Assembly: GCF_040115645.1 (NCBI RefSeq)
Contig: NC_089578.1
Coordinates: forward strand, 248,001 to 312,000
DNA: 64,000 nt
DNA from: Euwallacea fornicatus
Taxonomy: Eukaryota > Arthropoda > Insecta > Coleoptera > Curculionidae
Direction of reading: 5' to 3'
Part shown: positions 47,406 through 58,600 of the stretch, in pieces
Layout of the letters: each line of letters begins with the position of its first letter
Position numbering within the stretch: the stretch's first letter is position 1
Made by a program: the position numbers and the translations under genes
Notes under the pieces: model-generated
Told to the model about the DNA's origin: nothing
The model's database searches: none
The model's input: only the letters and a program-made list of their open reading frames with translations

Positions 47406-48012
47406 ATAAAATTGCATAAAATATATTGCAATAGAACTGCACTTAATTAGTACAATAAAACTGCAGTTAATCAATGCAATAAAACTGCACATAAATTATG
47501 CGTATGCGATAAAATTACATATAATTTCTTGCAACAAAATGACGTATAATCCATTGCAATGAAATTGCACATAATTCATTACAATAAAATTGCACATAAT
47601 TAATTGCAATAAAATTGCACAAAATTTACTGCAATAAAATTGCACATAATTAATTGCAATAAAATTTTATATAATCCATTACGATAAAATTGCGTATAAT
47701 TTATTGAAATAAAATTACATCCGATTCGTTGCAATAAAATTGCTTGCAACTCATAGCAATAAATTTCCGTATGATTTTTAGCAATAAAACTGCATATTAA
47801 ATATTGCAATGAAATTGCATACGATTTATTGCAATAACATTGCATACGATTTATTGCAATAAAATTGCATGCGATTTATTGCAATAAAATTGCATACGAT
47901 TTATTGCAATAAAATTGCAAACGATTTATTGCAATAAAATTGCATACGATTTATTGCAATAAAATTGCAAACGATTTATTGCAATAAAATTGCATACGAT
48001 TTATTGCTATGA
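47406..48012. repeat. 25-bp AT-rich tandem array with AATAAA on both strands
   Basis: About 24 units of a 25-bp repeat (ttgcatacgatttattgcaa followed by taaaa). The right half (47810-48010) is nearly uniform; the left half is more divergent. Each intact unit contains tttattgcaataaa, which reads AATAAA on both strands. The array lies about 660 bp past the Tet stop codon, in the direction of Tet transcription. Minus-strand open frames through it are repetitive artefacts. Confidence 0.9.
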
Positions 48013-48668
48013 AATAGTGAAAAAACGTGAGCTTTGCAAGATCGCAGACCCCTAATAATATATCAAACCGCATTCCTGGTTACTGTTCATTTTCACTAAC
48101 ATCACTACTCAGACATAACGAAATCAATCAAATCTCGTGTTCTCAGCGAACTGAAAACCGATCGGAGCGCAACGAAGCAGATAACGTAAAATTTTAAATT
48201 TATAGTACTGATATAAAACCTTTTAAAATCTTACACTCTGTTTACTGCTCTAAGCAATAATGCTGTTTGAAACACTGGCTAAGCCTTAATGCGTAAAGCT
48301 TTCTTTGGTAAAGATATACTTTGTTATGTACACTGAATGACTTTTTGTACTTTGTTTCGGCAATGTTAAATATTCTAACGTTAGTATTTCTGAGATCATA
48401 GAGGCACTATGAGTTAACGGCGTTAGTTACTTGAAATCACAAGCATTTTGGTATTTTTTCCATACTGAGTGATAGTTAAAAATCGCGAAAACCATACACT
48501 GTGCTTCAGACCTAAAGTATATGTACATTTTACAGCCTTTTCGTCGCAGAAAATTCCCAAACAGTCAAAGGCATTATTTTTAGCGGTCGTGAATAGCAGT
48601 GCTCAATATACAAGTTCATAGCCTAAAATACTACTACTAACTTTGGCAAACTAAGAAATGGCAGCAAC
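48013..48668 (-). other. Tet: Probable Tet 3' untranslated and downstream region
   Basis: AT-rich sequence directly after the Tet stop codon with no open frames. It is the expected place for the 3' UTR; I cannot fix the cleavage site. AATAAA signals occur densely in the array just beyond it. Confidence 0.45.
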
Positions 48669-49617
48669 TTAATTTTTTGGTATGGTCTTGGACCCCACAT
48701 AGGGCTCCTGGTAGGCACCTGTAACCATACACGGGTACATGGGAAAGGTCGTGGTGAAAGAAAAGGTTGGCAGAGTGCTCGTTTCAACTCCCACCTCGCC
48801 TCCTGAATTACTTAGCAAACCTGCGGTCTTGAACTTGGAATCAACAGGTTCAAGACCCTTCAGCTTCAAGTAGTCGCCCAGACCGTGTTGGGGCTTATTC
48901 AAGCTTCGATGTTGGTAGAAAACTAAGCTTATGCGAGTAGGACTAGTCCTATCAGGGGTCCGCAGAGGTGTCGTTGCATGTAGCTCGTGTTTGGCACACT
49001 CGAACAGGACACTCCCGTGGGACAGAGCTATAGCTATTCCCCCCATCTCTGAATCTCTAAAGCACTCAGTATTATCGCTATATCTGATATCCACAGTTTT
49101 GCATTTGGGGCTGTTGTCCGTTGACTCACTTGAGGCCACGTTGTGATTGTACCAGTCAGGACTAGATAGTCCATGATTGAAGGGAGGAAGCACTTTCGGT
49201 TCGTAGTTATTGGAGTAATTTGAATAATTATTATTGAGGTACCCATCGCGGCTGTAGTGTTGGCTGAAATACTGAGGGACACTATAATACGCTGCTGGGT
49301 TGAAGTATGAATTGCTGCTTGGAAGGCTTTGGGCGTGCCTACCGTAAGAATTGCTAAACTGGTCATACCCCCAACCGGTCCTGGACACCGGAGAGTCCAT
49401 TACGGTGCTGGAGATGTGATCGTTCTGGATTTCGGCGCTACTGTGGAAACTGGAAGTTTCTTGGGGAGACTGCAGCAATGACGTGGACGACACCGATGGA
49501 GACGACGGTGGATGAGGAGTGGAAGACTTGCGCTTTCTTTGGCCGTCTTCTCTCTTGTTTTTGCGGTTTTTGCATTTTTCCGCCGGTTCTGAAAATGTGC
49601 GCACTTCGCACTCGTAC
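48669..49617 (-). CDS. Tet: Tet last exon: second half of the catalytic beta-helix
   Basis: Acceptor ...gattccag before 49617. The exon starts by completing the Lys codon and reads YECEVRTFSEPAEKCKNRKN. A low-complexity Ser/Pro/Tyr/Asn insert of about 170 residues follows. The conserved end has GGIAIALSHGSVLFECAKHE then LHATTP and PTRISLVFYQHRSLNKPQHG. It therefore supplies the distal iron-binding His and the 2-oxoglutarate-binding Arg and Ser. Stop codon taa at 48671-48669. Confidence 0.95.
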
Positions 49618-52600
49618 CTGGAATCAGAACGGAGATTTTTGAGTGGGTCTCTTGCTCTGCGGGGCGCGGCGCAGGCGCGCGCACAGGACCTGCACAGGTG
49701 TCGATTTTTCCTACGAAGCATCTTGCCGACGCCCGCGGTCGCTGGCTTCGAACGAATTGAAAGTTTGGGGAAAATTTGGTGTCAAAACCGATCAAATGCA
49801 GCAGAAAGGAGTTAAGTGCCTTAAAGGGCCACGCAGGGATTTTGCAAAGGATGTGCGAAGCGCGGCTCCATTATTAATAAACGTTAAGTAAAATTTATTC
49901 AAAATTTAACGCTGCTGGAGGCTAATTGTTACTAAAATAAGACAAATAGCGGAGATATTGTTTCCGCCATATTCTCTTACGCATTGACGCGCCCTTCGTC
50001 GCAGGTTAAAATCCACCCCGTTCAATAACTATACGTCATTTTTTAGAACAATTATTACCACCGGGGGTCCACAAACCATCCCCAGTCTCAACCGACGTCG
50101 AATACGCGAACTCCTTTAAGGTGCCCCAGAGCAAAAAGTCGCGTGGGGTTAAACCTGAAGATCGCGGAGGCCAAGGGCCATTATTCCCCCGACATACCGG
50201 TCCATTTGAAAACTGCTCTCGAACGTCCATACTGCAATGCTCATAGCTCAGTCGTAAAGACTTCCGATAACTCAGGAAGAGTATTTTGCGAGAAAAATAT
50301 ACAGGCTGCGCCGTCCAGTCGGCTTGGAGAAATAGCCGGTCCAATCAGATTCCGTCCTACAACACCCCAGACGTTTACTTTAAATTCCATTTGGAAACGA
50401 TGGGCTGCTCGGATGGATCTGATGGGTTTTGACACCAAATCGCAATTTTTTCTCTCAATAACCAACGGAAAACACACAAGAGCACACAAAGATGTGAAAG
50501 TGAATCAACTACCATAATGTTAAACCTTAGTTGCATATTAGGGTTAAAAAACATCATATAATTTTAAGGGTGGCCCCTGAACCACCCCTCTTCGAGCTTT
50601 CAGCCAGCTCAAATTTTTAGCAAACCAAGAGGCCAATAAACCAAAAACACCTCCCGAATATGGTTATTCCGGGCTTTCCTGAAATGCGGAATTTTTGGAA
50701 ATTTCGGCATTCCGCCTTCTGAAGCCGATATCTCAGCAACGGTGGGCGTCGGGAAAAAGCTTTACATGAAAAATCGACATGTGGCGAGGTCCTCTGCGCG
50801 CACCTGTTCCGTGATGGTTGCGCTGCGAATCACCCTGTATGTTAGTTAAGAAAAATAGCATATATTTTAGCTCGACTCTAGGAAAGTCGGACTAATAGTA
50901 AAGAGCATGGGCAGGCACCTACTTCAGATATTTCCTTCACTTCTTTTAATTGATGGATGAAGAGAAGTGAGAAGGAAGGAAATGAAATATTTCATCACGG
51001 AATTAGATGCGTCCACAATTTAATACTCACTTGCTGAGAACCTCAATTTCTCCCTTGGCACACTTGGAAACTTGGTTTTGTTGAGAATCGAACTCATCCG
51101 TATCCTCTGGAACGTATAGAGGCAGCACGTGCAGCTGCTCTTCCAGAGGCTTCGCCATTCCCTTGTGCTTGGTCAGGGTGACGACCACGGTGCACCCGTT
51201 GACCATATTGTGAATGTCCTTGTGGGAGTGGGCGCAAAAGTCCACACAGGCGGTCACCCCAGAGAATGGTCGCCCTGGGTTGCGCCCAAGTCTACAATCC
51301 GGTGCGACGTGTTCGAAACGTGTCTGATTCTTGAAAGATTGCGGGGCAAGTGCTTTATACATAGGACTAACAATGTCGGCTAAATCCTGCAGTTTTTCCT
51401 CGATTAGGCCTTCTTCCTCTTTAGTATTGAGACGGAATTTCCTCACATCTTTGGAGCGAGTGAACTTACATCCGTTGTAGTACATGCTCCAGGAACATCC
51501 AAATGAATAGCTGGCTCCGCATTTGTCCTCGTTTATTCCCTGGCAGGCGCAGGTGCGTAAGTCGTTGGTGGAGCATCTCCTTTTGGTGGGCAGCCCGAAT
51601 TTGGTGAGTTTCTCCGTGAGGAGTTGATATAGCTCGTCCGCATTCTCGTTGGTCACTCCTTCCCACACCACCAGGCACACCACAATGAAAGTCGAATGGC
51701 AAGTGTGACCTCTGCGCTGTTTCACTATGACTAGATACTTTTCTTCTGCGCAAACGCGACGGTGAACCTACAAAAAGTCCCTGTACAGAACCAGCTACAG
51801 TTTCCAGTGGTGAAATTTTTTTCAGCTCAGAGGTGAATTTTGGGAAAAACTCGGTGGGGGGAATCGCCAAATAGATCCAAAAGGGAATTAAAGGGTAAAA
51901 ACGAGTCTCAGCTTTCGGGTTCTTAAAAGTGTGCTTTAGAGCTGAAGAGAAGATATAAATGACGACGATGATGGGGGGCTACCCTTGGGTAGATGCAGAA
52001 TTTGCATGTAAACACTCATGTAATCGAGATCTGAAGGAGAACGGAAGATCAAAAATTCATCTTACCCACTTGACTATCGGACACCCCTGAGCAGTCTTCC
52101 CTTCCTTTCCCGTATATCTGATCTTCTCGATCCGAATGGCCGGACCTTTAGCTCCGGTCTGCGACTCGAGATTATGCCTAAGGTTCCTAAGACTACTGGC
52201 ACAGCCTAAATGCGTATAATAGGTTCCGGGTTCCGGAGGTCTTTGATCCGGGGAGAAACAATGGCATTGGGGAATCTCCTCGCCCACCATTCTGGGAGGA
52301 GAGCTCTTCTCCCCTGACTTCGGCTTCCTCAGAAAACTGTCCTCGGACAGCAGCTTTTTGCGTGGCGTAGAGCTTTCATCCCTCCTGTCCTGCAGCCAGG
52401 ATTTGGTGTCCTCAGGAGAGGAGAATGCACCTTGTTCTTGTTTAATGTCCCATCCCCCTAAAAATAGTTTTTGCTGGCTGTATGGAGATTGGACTTGCGG
52501 CTCGCTGTACTGAGGGGAGGCGTCGGGACGTGCTCGGGAGATCACTGGGGATCTCTCGTGTGCCATGTTTGGGAATTTGGGTTCTGGATTGACGTATTTC

Positions 52601-55600
52601 TCGCTTCTGTTGTGATCGTATGTGTTCCTGGGCAAATGCTGAACCGTAGAATCCCATCGCTCCATAATTCGGTCATCAACACTTCCTTTGATCCTCATAG
52701 AATGCAAATTGTGGCTTTTTAAATAATAATCAGTCTCATTACAAACATTATTGCTATTGGAGTTTTCTGGCATTGACAAATTATTGTTAGTCCTTTCTGG
52801 GCTGATCTGAGCGAAAGCGGCACTTTCCCTCCTCAAAACTGACGGTGGAAGCTTTCTAGTTGTCGTCGGCTTAACTTGAGCAAATGTATGAGTATTATCC
52901 GATGAATAGTTGCTGTTGAACTTGTCGGGGCCACCATCAACCCTTAGAGCGTCTAAGCGATGATGGTGGCTATACCATAAAAAATGACCGGTAGGTTGGT
53001 TCTGATCCACGTTCTTCACCTCCTGGTCAATTTTCACGTCGTTCTGCTGCTTGTTCAGGATCATGGTTTTTATCCGGGTGTTTAAGTTCACTTTATCGGC
53101 CTGAGAAAAAACCTTCTGGGGGCCCTCGCTCGCCAGTTTCGTCGGAGTGGTGCCCTCGGAGCGATGAGCCATATAGTGCGAGTGGCTGTTTTGTTGCTGA
53201 TCCGGTTGATAGTGGTCAGATTTGGTTTCCTGGACTTGCAAGTGTTGCTCCCACATCATCTGATCCTGTTTGCTGTCTATCCATTGGTTTTGCTGTCCGC
53301 TGTACTGCTCACTGCCTGGGTATCCACTAGAGTTGTGTGAAACTACCTGCGGACTGCTGGTGTTCACCTGAAAAAGGAGGACATTGAATAGTCAGCAATG
53401 GGGGGTTTCGACGGTGAAAGCTCACCTGTGGGTACCCAGGCTGAGCGTTTCCCGAATTCGCATTTACGAATTGGGTCTGTTGATGGCTCGAGCCGGGGCT
53501 GAAATTGGCTGTACTGACGGTGGCGTACACTGTAGTCTGTTGCTGCTGGGACATTTGTTGTTGCTGCGACTGTTGCTGGCTGTTTTGCTGGTAGTTTTGG
53601 TTCGGTGTCGGAGGGTTCTGGTTCGCGACGCTGCTTACCTAAAAATAAAACATGGTAATTCTTCGCGCAAGGAAAATGTTTATCAAATTTTGCATAGTTG
53701 ATGAAAAGTCCCTTAAAAATCAAACCTTCCGACACCCTGTAATTTTTACCCCCTTCCTGGGCGGCTAGGTGGCGGGGGAGTCCTCAGCAAATATGCGGAT
53801 TGAGAGAGAAAATTTCGCACGAAATTTTGAACACGGCAAAGGTTCGCATTTTAAAATTATCTTCAAACCTACAGGGTCCGCCGCAAAGGTGTGGCAATAA
53901 CAAATTAGATTTTCTCAATTTTTTTTATTTCTCCTTAAATTTTATAGAGAGTTTGTGCGACGCACCGTATCTTTAAAATTTACCGTTTCCGAACTATTCG
54001 GTGAATTTTCGACAGCTGCAAGGCGCCACGGAAATCGGTGCTCCGCCCTAAGGGCCGCGAATTTCGAAACCGGCCTTCCGAAGCTCCAACGGAACTTAAT
54101 GAGCTCCGCGTAGTCGAACTTGAATTTGAGGAAAGCTCTCCCAGAACCACCGAAGTATGCCCCCGAAGTTAGACGATTTAAAACGTCAATAACTTGCCGA
54201 TTTCGGACGAGGTGCCCCAATTTGCTCCCCGGCATCGTGTTCAAAATTCAAAAATCCAAAGCTTTCGTCGACATCACCCTCTACCTAAACCCGACAATTT
54301 CTGAGTTCTCGAAAATCGCCCCCTTTTGGCCTCTAAATGTTTTGATAGTCGCATTGGGTGACGTCTGTAGCTGCCTGTTGTTACTTTGGCTTAATTAAAA
54401 TTTAACTTTGTTAAAATTTAATTGCTACTTGGCGTAATTAAATTTTAACAAAGTTATCATAAATCATAATATTTATGTGAACTCATCAAAAAATCCGAAC
54501 GCGTAACAACTCAACGCACAGCTCCTGACGTCACTGGCGCGACTATCAAAACATTTAGAGGCCAAAGGGGACCAATTGTCGGGAACTCGGAAACGGCTGG
54601 ATTTAGGGATGAGGTAACGTTAACTGGAGTTGTAGATTTTTGAATTCTGAAGACGATCCCGCCGAAAAAATGGGGGGCATTCCGTTTGAAACAAGCGAGT
54701 CGTTGACGTTTAAAGTCGTCCAAATTCGGAGGGATATTTCGGTGGTCGCGGAAGACTTTTTCTCAAATTTAGATGCATCAAAACGCAGCTCGTCAAGTCC
54801 TCTTGGAGCTCCAGAAGACCGATTTCGAAATTCGCAGCTGTTAGGGCAGAGCATCGATTTCCGTGGGAGCTTGCAGCTGCGAAAATTTTCCTAGATAACT
54901 CGGAAACGATACGTTTCAAAGGTAGGGTACCTCGAACAAAACTTAACTTAGCTTAAAGCTTAAAAGCTAAAGAGCTTAAAACTTAACGGGAAATCCCGAA
55001 ATTGCAAAAAATTGGGAGGGTTCCATTAAAAAAAAAATTGTAGTTGTCACACTTTCGTGGCGGACCCTGTAGATTTGAAAATAATTTCGAAAAGCCGACC
55101 TGAAACATGCTAAAAATTTTCGTGCGAAACTCCCTCGTCTCAACCGCCCATTTACCGAGATATTGGACTCCCCAAGTGGCCACCCTGTACGTAAAAAATG
55201 TCTTCTTCTGGCTTAAGTAGAAGTGCTGTAGGTACGGCACAGGTACTCACCGAACTAGGCCTAGACTGCGATCCTTCATTGTTGGAACTGCTAGATCCAA
55301 ACTGATTATACTCCTGGAACTGCCTGTTAGAGCTTTGCTGTTGCTGGGGTGGTTGGGCCTGTTGGTTCTGGGACGGCTGCACTTGGTTGGCTGAACTCGG
55401 ACTGGGGGTATGAGAATAATTCGAATTTGGTCTAGGCGGTACCATTTGGGTGGATTGAATGGGCACACTGAGAACAGTTCCACTCTCAGATAATCACGTT
55501 GCCAATAAGGTTTTACCTACCTCGGCGGTCTTGCGTTGGTCGGCGTCAAGACTTGAACAGCACTTGTGTAGAACGTGCTCGGCTCGAAGGCCGGTTGCTG

Positions 55601-58600
55601 ATAGCTGGTTTGATAAATTCCATTGGGATATTGCTGATAAGTATCGATTGGTTGTCCGGCGGACGGGATCTGCTGGATAAATTGCCCTTGCCACCCTGAA
55701 ACTAGAGATGGAAATAGTTCCGAGTCTATTCATCATTCGCGGCATTGAACGGGTCGCTACATTAACTCCCGGTTAAAATTAATTACAAACTGCACGCGTA
55801 CGTGTATTTTTTATATTCCTTTATCTCGTTGATAAAATGTGAACAAGCGCGGTGTTGGGCCACACCAACGCGTATCAACCGGTTTCACACAGTGCGGCCC
55901 ATGAGGGCCGCGTCGCATGGGAAATTCTTTTCCTCGTGAATTTGGGTGAATTTTGGCCTCGTCTTCAGGTCGTGCTTCGGGAACGATGGGAAATGACATA
56001 GAGATCGAAAAACAAATGACTGACTGTAACTGTCGAATTGCATTTTTTTTTATGTTCAAAATCCGCCATTATTTCTCGAAATTTTGAAAAAAATGCAATT
56101 TGACAGTTACGTCAAATTGCATTTTTTTGGAAATATTCAAAATCCGCCATTATTTCTCGAAATTTCGAAAAATCACGAAGAAAAAAGTTTATACAAAATC
56201 ATTCGTTTTTCGATTCATACGTCATTTCTCATAGTCCCCGAATCGCAACCCGAGAGCAAAACCAAAAATCACCCAAATTTACAAGTAAAAAGATTTCGTA
56301 TACGACGGGTCACACTATACAGAGCGTCCAACGAAAATTCAGCGGGTTTTTCCCCGGCTATTCTAAGAAAATTTCGTCCTTCGTTGATTTTCGAACAGCC
56401 ACTTCGTTCCCGAGATACAGAATGAGAAAAATTTTCGACAAAAGCGACATTTTATTACTGAATATCACAGATAATCCCTCTTAATCTACAAGAACTGTTC
56501 GAAACTACTACCTCGAGCAAAGCAGCCGCAGCAAGGTCCACCTCGGCCAATCTATCTCTAGAAAAATTTAATCGGTAAAAAGAACCAGCGTCAGTACTCG
56601 GTCACTTCTAATCATCATTGGTCTTCCTGGTCTGCCAGTTTTTAAATAACAAATATGTAATGACGTACTGAGATCGCTGGTCCGGTCTAGGCGCGCTTCT
56701 CCTATGGCCTGCTCGATCTCCAGACTTAAACCCCCTGGACTATTTCCTGGGGCGACATCTAAAGTCATTAGTTTCGAATGCTCCACTGGGAAATGTGGAA
56801 AATGTGAAAAATCGTGTCATTGCTGGGTGTAACTCAATAGGAAACGACTCCGATGCTTTTGAAAGAGTTCGACAGTCAATGAGGAGGAGACCGGAATCGT
56901 GTATCCCAGCTGGAGGCAGTCCGTTTCGACAGTTCTCGTGGATTAAAAAGCTCTAAATGCAATATTTAGGAATATAATGTGCTTTTCTCGCTCTGTATCG
57001 TGGAACAAAGAGGTTTTTCGAAAATTTTAAACAGCAAAATATTCCTGGAGTATCCCAGGGAACGATCCCTGGAAATGCTGCCGTATGTCCAATGGACGCC
57101 CTGTGCGAACCAAACGCTAATAAAAAAGACATATTTACCTTGTGGGGGTTCCGCTTGCCATACTGGGGTCGGAAATCGGTTCGGATCGGCGTAGAAGGGC
57201 ATTGGGGTCTGAAGGAGATAAAAAATTAGTTAAGGGTGCCATTTCAAGTTTAAAAATGACGGAAATATTTAATACTTCAAATTAGCTTACACGTGTACTA
57301 TTTAAAAAAAAAACTTTCGACTTCCTGTCACTTCCGGTTCAACCGGAAATAGCTGCCAGCTTGCTAATTTCAAACGGGACACCCAGTATATTATCGTGTT
57401 TTTCGATTCTACGTAATATTTGAGACACATTTTCCATATAAATTCCTGTACCTAGCTCTCACCGTTTTTGAGATATCGGACCTTGAATCAAAAACGTGCC
57501 CCCGTAATGGCCGATTTCAAAATTGAATATCTCGCAGCTACTAAAGACACGATCTTCACGTTTCTCATAGTGTCAGGTATACACTTTACTATTTATATGG
57601 GTCAGTATCATACAGGGTGTCCAAAATTCAGCTCCAAACATTCACGTTTTTGAAATTGCAGGAGTCTGTTTTTGGGACACCCTATGACTTTGAGCAGCAT
57701 CCAGCAGAGAATACAATTCTCCACTGAATTGTGTCAGGGTCATCTAAGCCTATTCCAAACCATTCGCGAAATAATTAAGTTGTCATTCGTTATGGTCAAT
57801 TTTTACCGTTCAATTCGTGGTTAATTGAAGACAGTGGCGTACTTCCGCGCGTCCGCGCCACGTTCAACAAAATGTGCAGAAAAGGATTCGGGAGTATCAT
57901 TTCACGCGTTCAAAGAATTTACCGGAATGGAACCGTTACATAATCTTGAGGGCGACCCACCCCCGAACCGCCCCTCGTTGAGCTTTCAGCCACTTCTAAC
58001 TTTTAGCAAATAAAAACGTCAATAAAACAAAAACATTTCCCTAATGTGGTTATTCCAGGCTTCCCTGAAATACAGAATTTTTCCGATTTTTTTCATTCCT
58101 CTTCGAAAGCCGATATCTCAGCAACCGTGGGCGTCAGAAAAAATCTCACGTGAAAAATCGAATCTGCGCACGCGTCTGTGCTGTGTCGGTTACTCTGCAA
58201 ATCACCCTGTACAGGGATGGTGGCGAGAAAGGCGAATTCTCCCCTTTGGGACGCCATTGGGCACTCTTCCAGGCCAAGGACTTGGCCCTCCGTCACAGTG
58301 AACACAGAAGCACGTCTGCAGGGTCAGCACGAGCTGCAGGCGCAAGGAGAGCCACCTCAAGGTGGCAAGAGCGTGCCCAACGGAATCACGGCTACGGGTC
58401 AACGAAAGATCCGCCCTGTCATTGCCAGTAAGGAGGAGTCGCCGATGCATCGGGGACCCAATGACAATCCTCAAAGGCCAATGCAGGCTGGTCAGAGAGG
58501 CTTTCAACTCCTGGAAGCGGAGGACAGCTCCCTCTGCAGACACCGAGGTGCGGCAGATGAGTCCTCACGCAACCTCCGAGAGGTGTGCAATAAGTGGGCG

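Larger units (their letters stand above)
49618..51030 (-). other. Tet: Tet intron with transposon remains
   Basis: Donor gtgagtatt (from 51030) and acceptor ttccag (to 49618). The intron holds a degraded transposase (50036-50550) and a repeat block (50572-50843) that recurs at 57950-58213 in another Tet intron. Confidence 0.85.

Noticed and set aside
47600..47845. 81-codon Cys/Asn/Phe/Ile-rich frame on minus
   Set aside because: It is a translation of the 25-bp tandem array.
47406..48012. Regular repeats considered as a CRISPR array
   Set aside because: Units are contiguous tandem copies with no unique spacers, in a eukaryotic genome.
49643..49891. Plus-strand Arg-rich frames opposite the Tet last exon and its intron
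   Set aside because: Shadows of the minus-strand coding exon and adjoining GC-rich intron edge.
50572..58213. Repeat pair considered as inverted repeats that could promote circular RNA from Tet exons
   Set aside because: The two copies are in the same orientation, so they cannot pair in one transcript.
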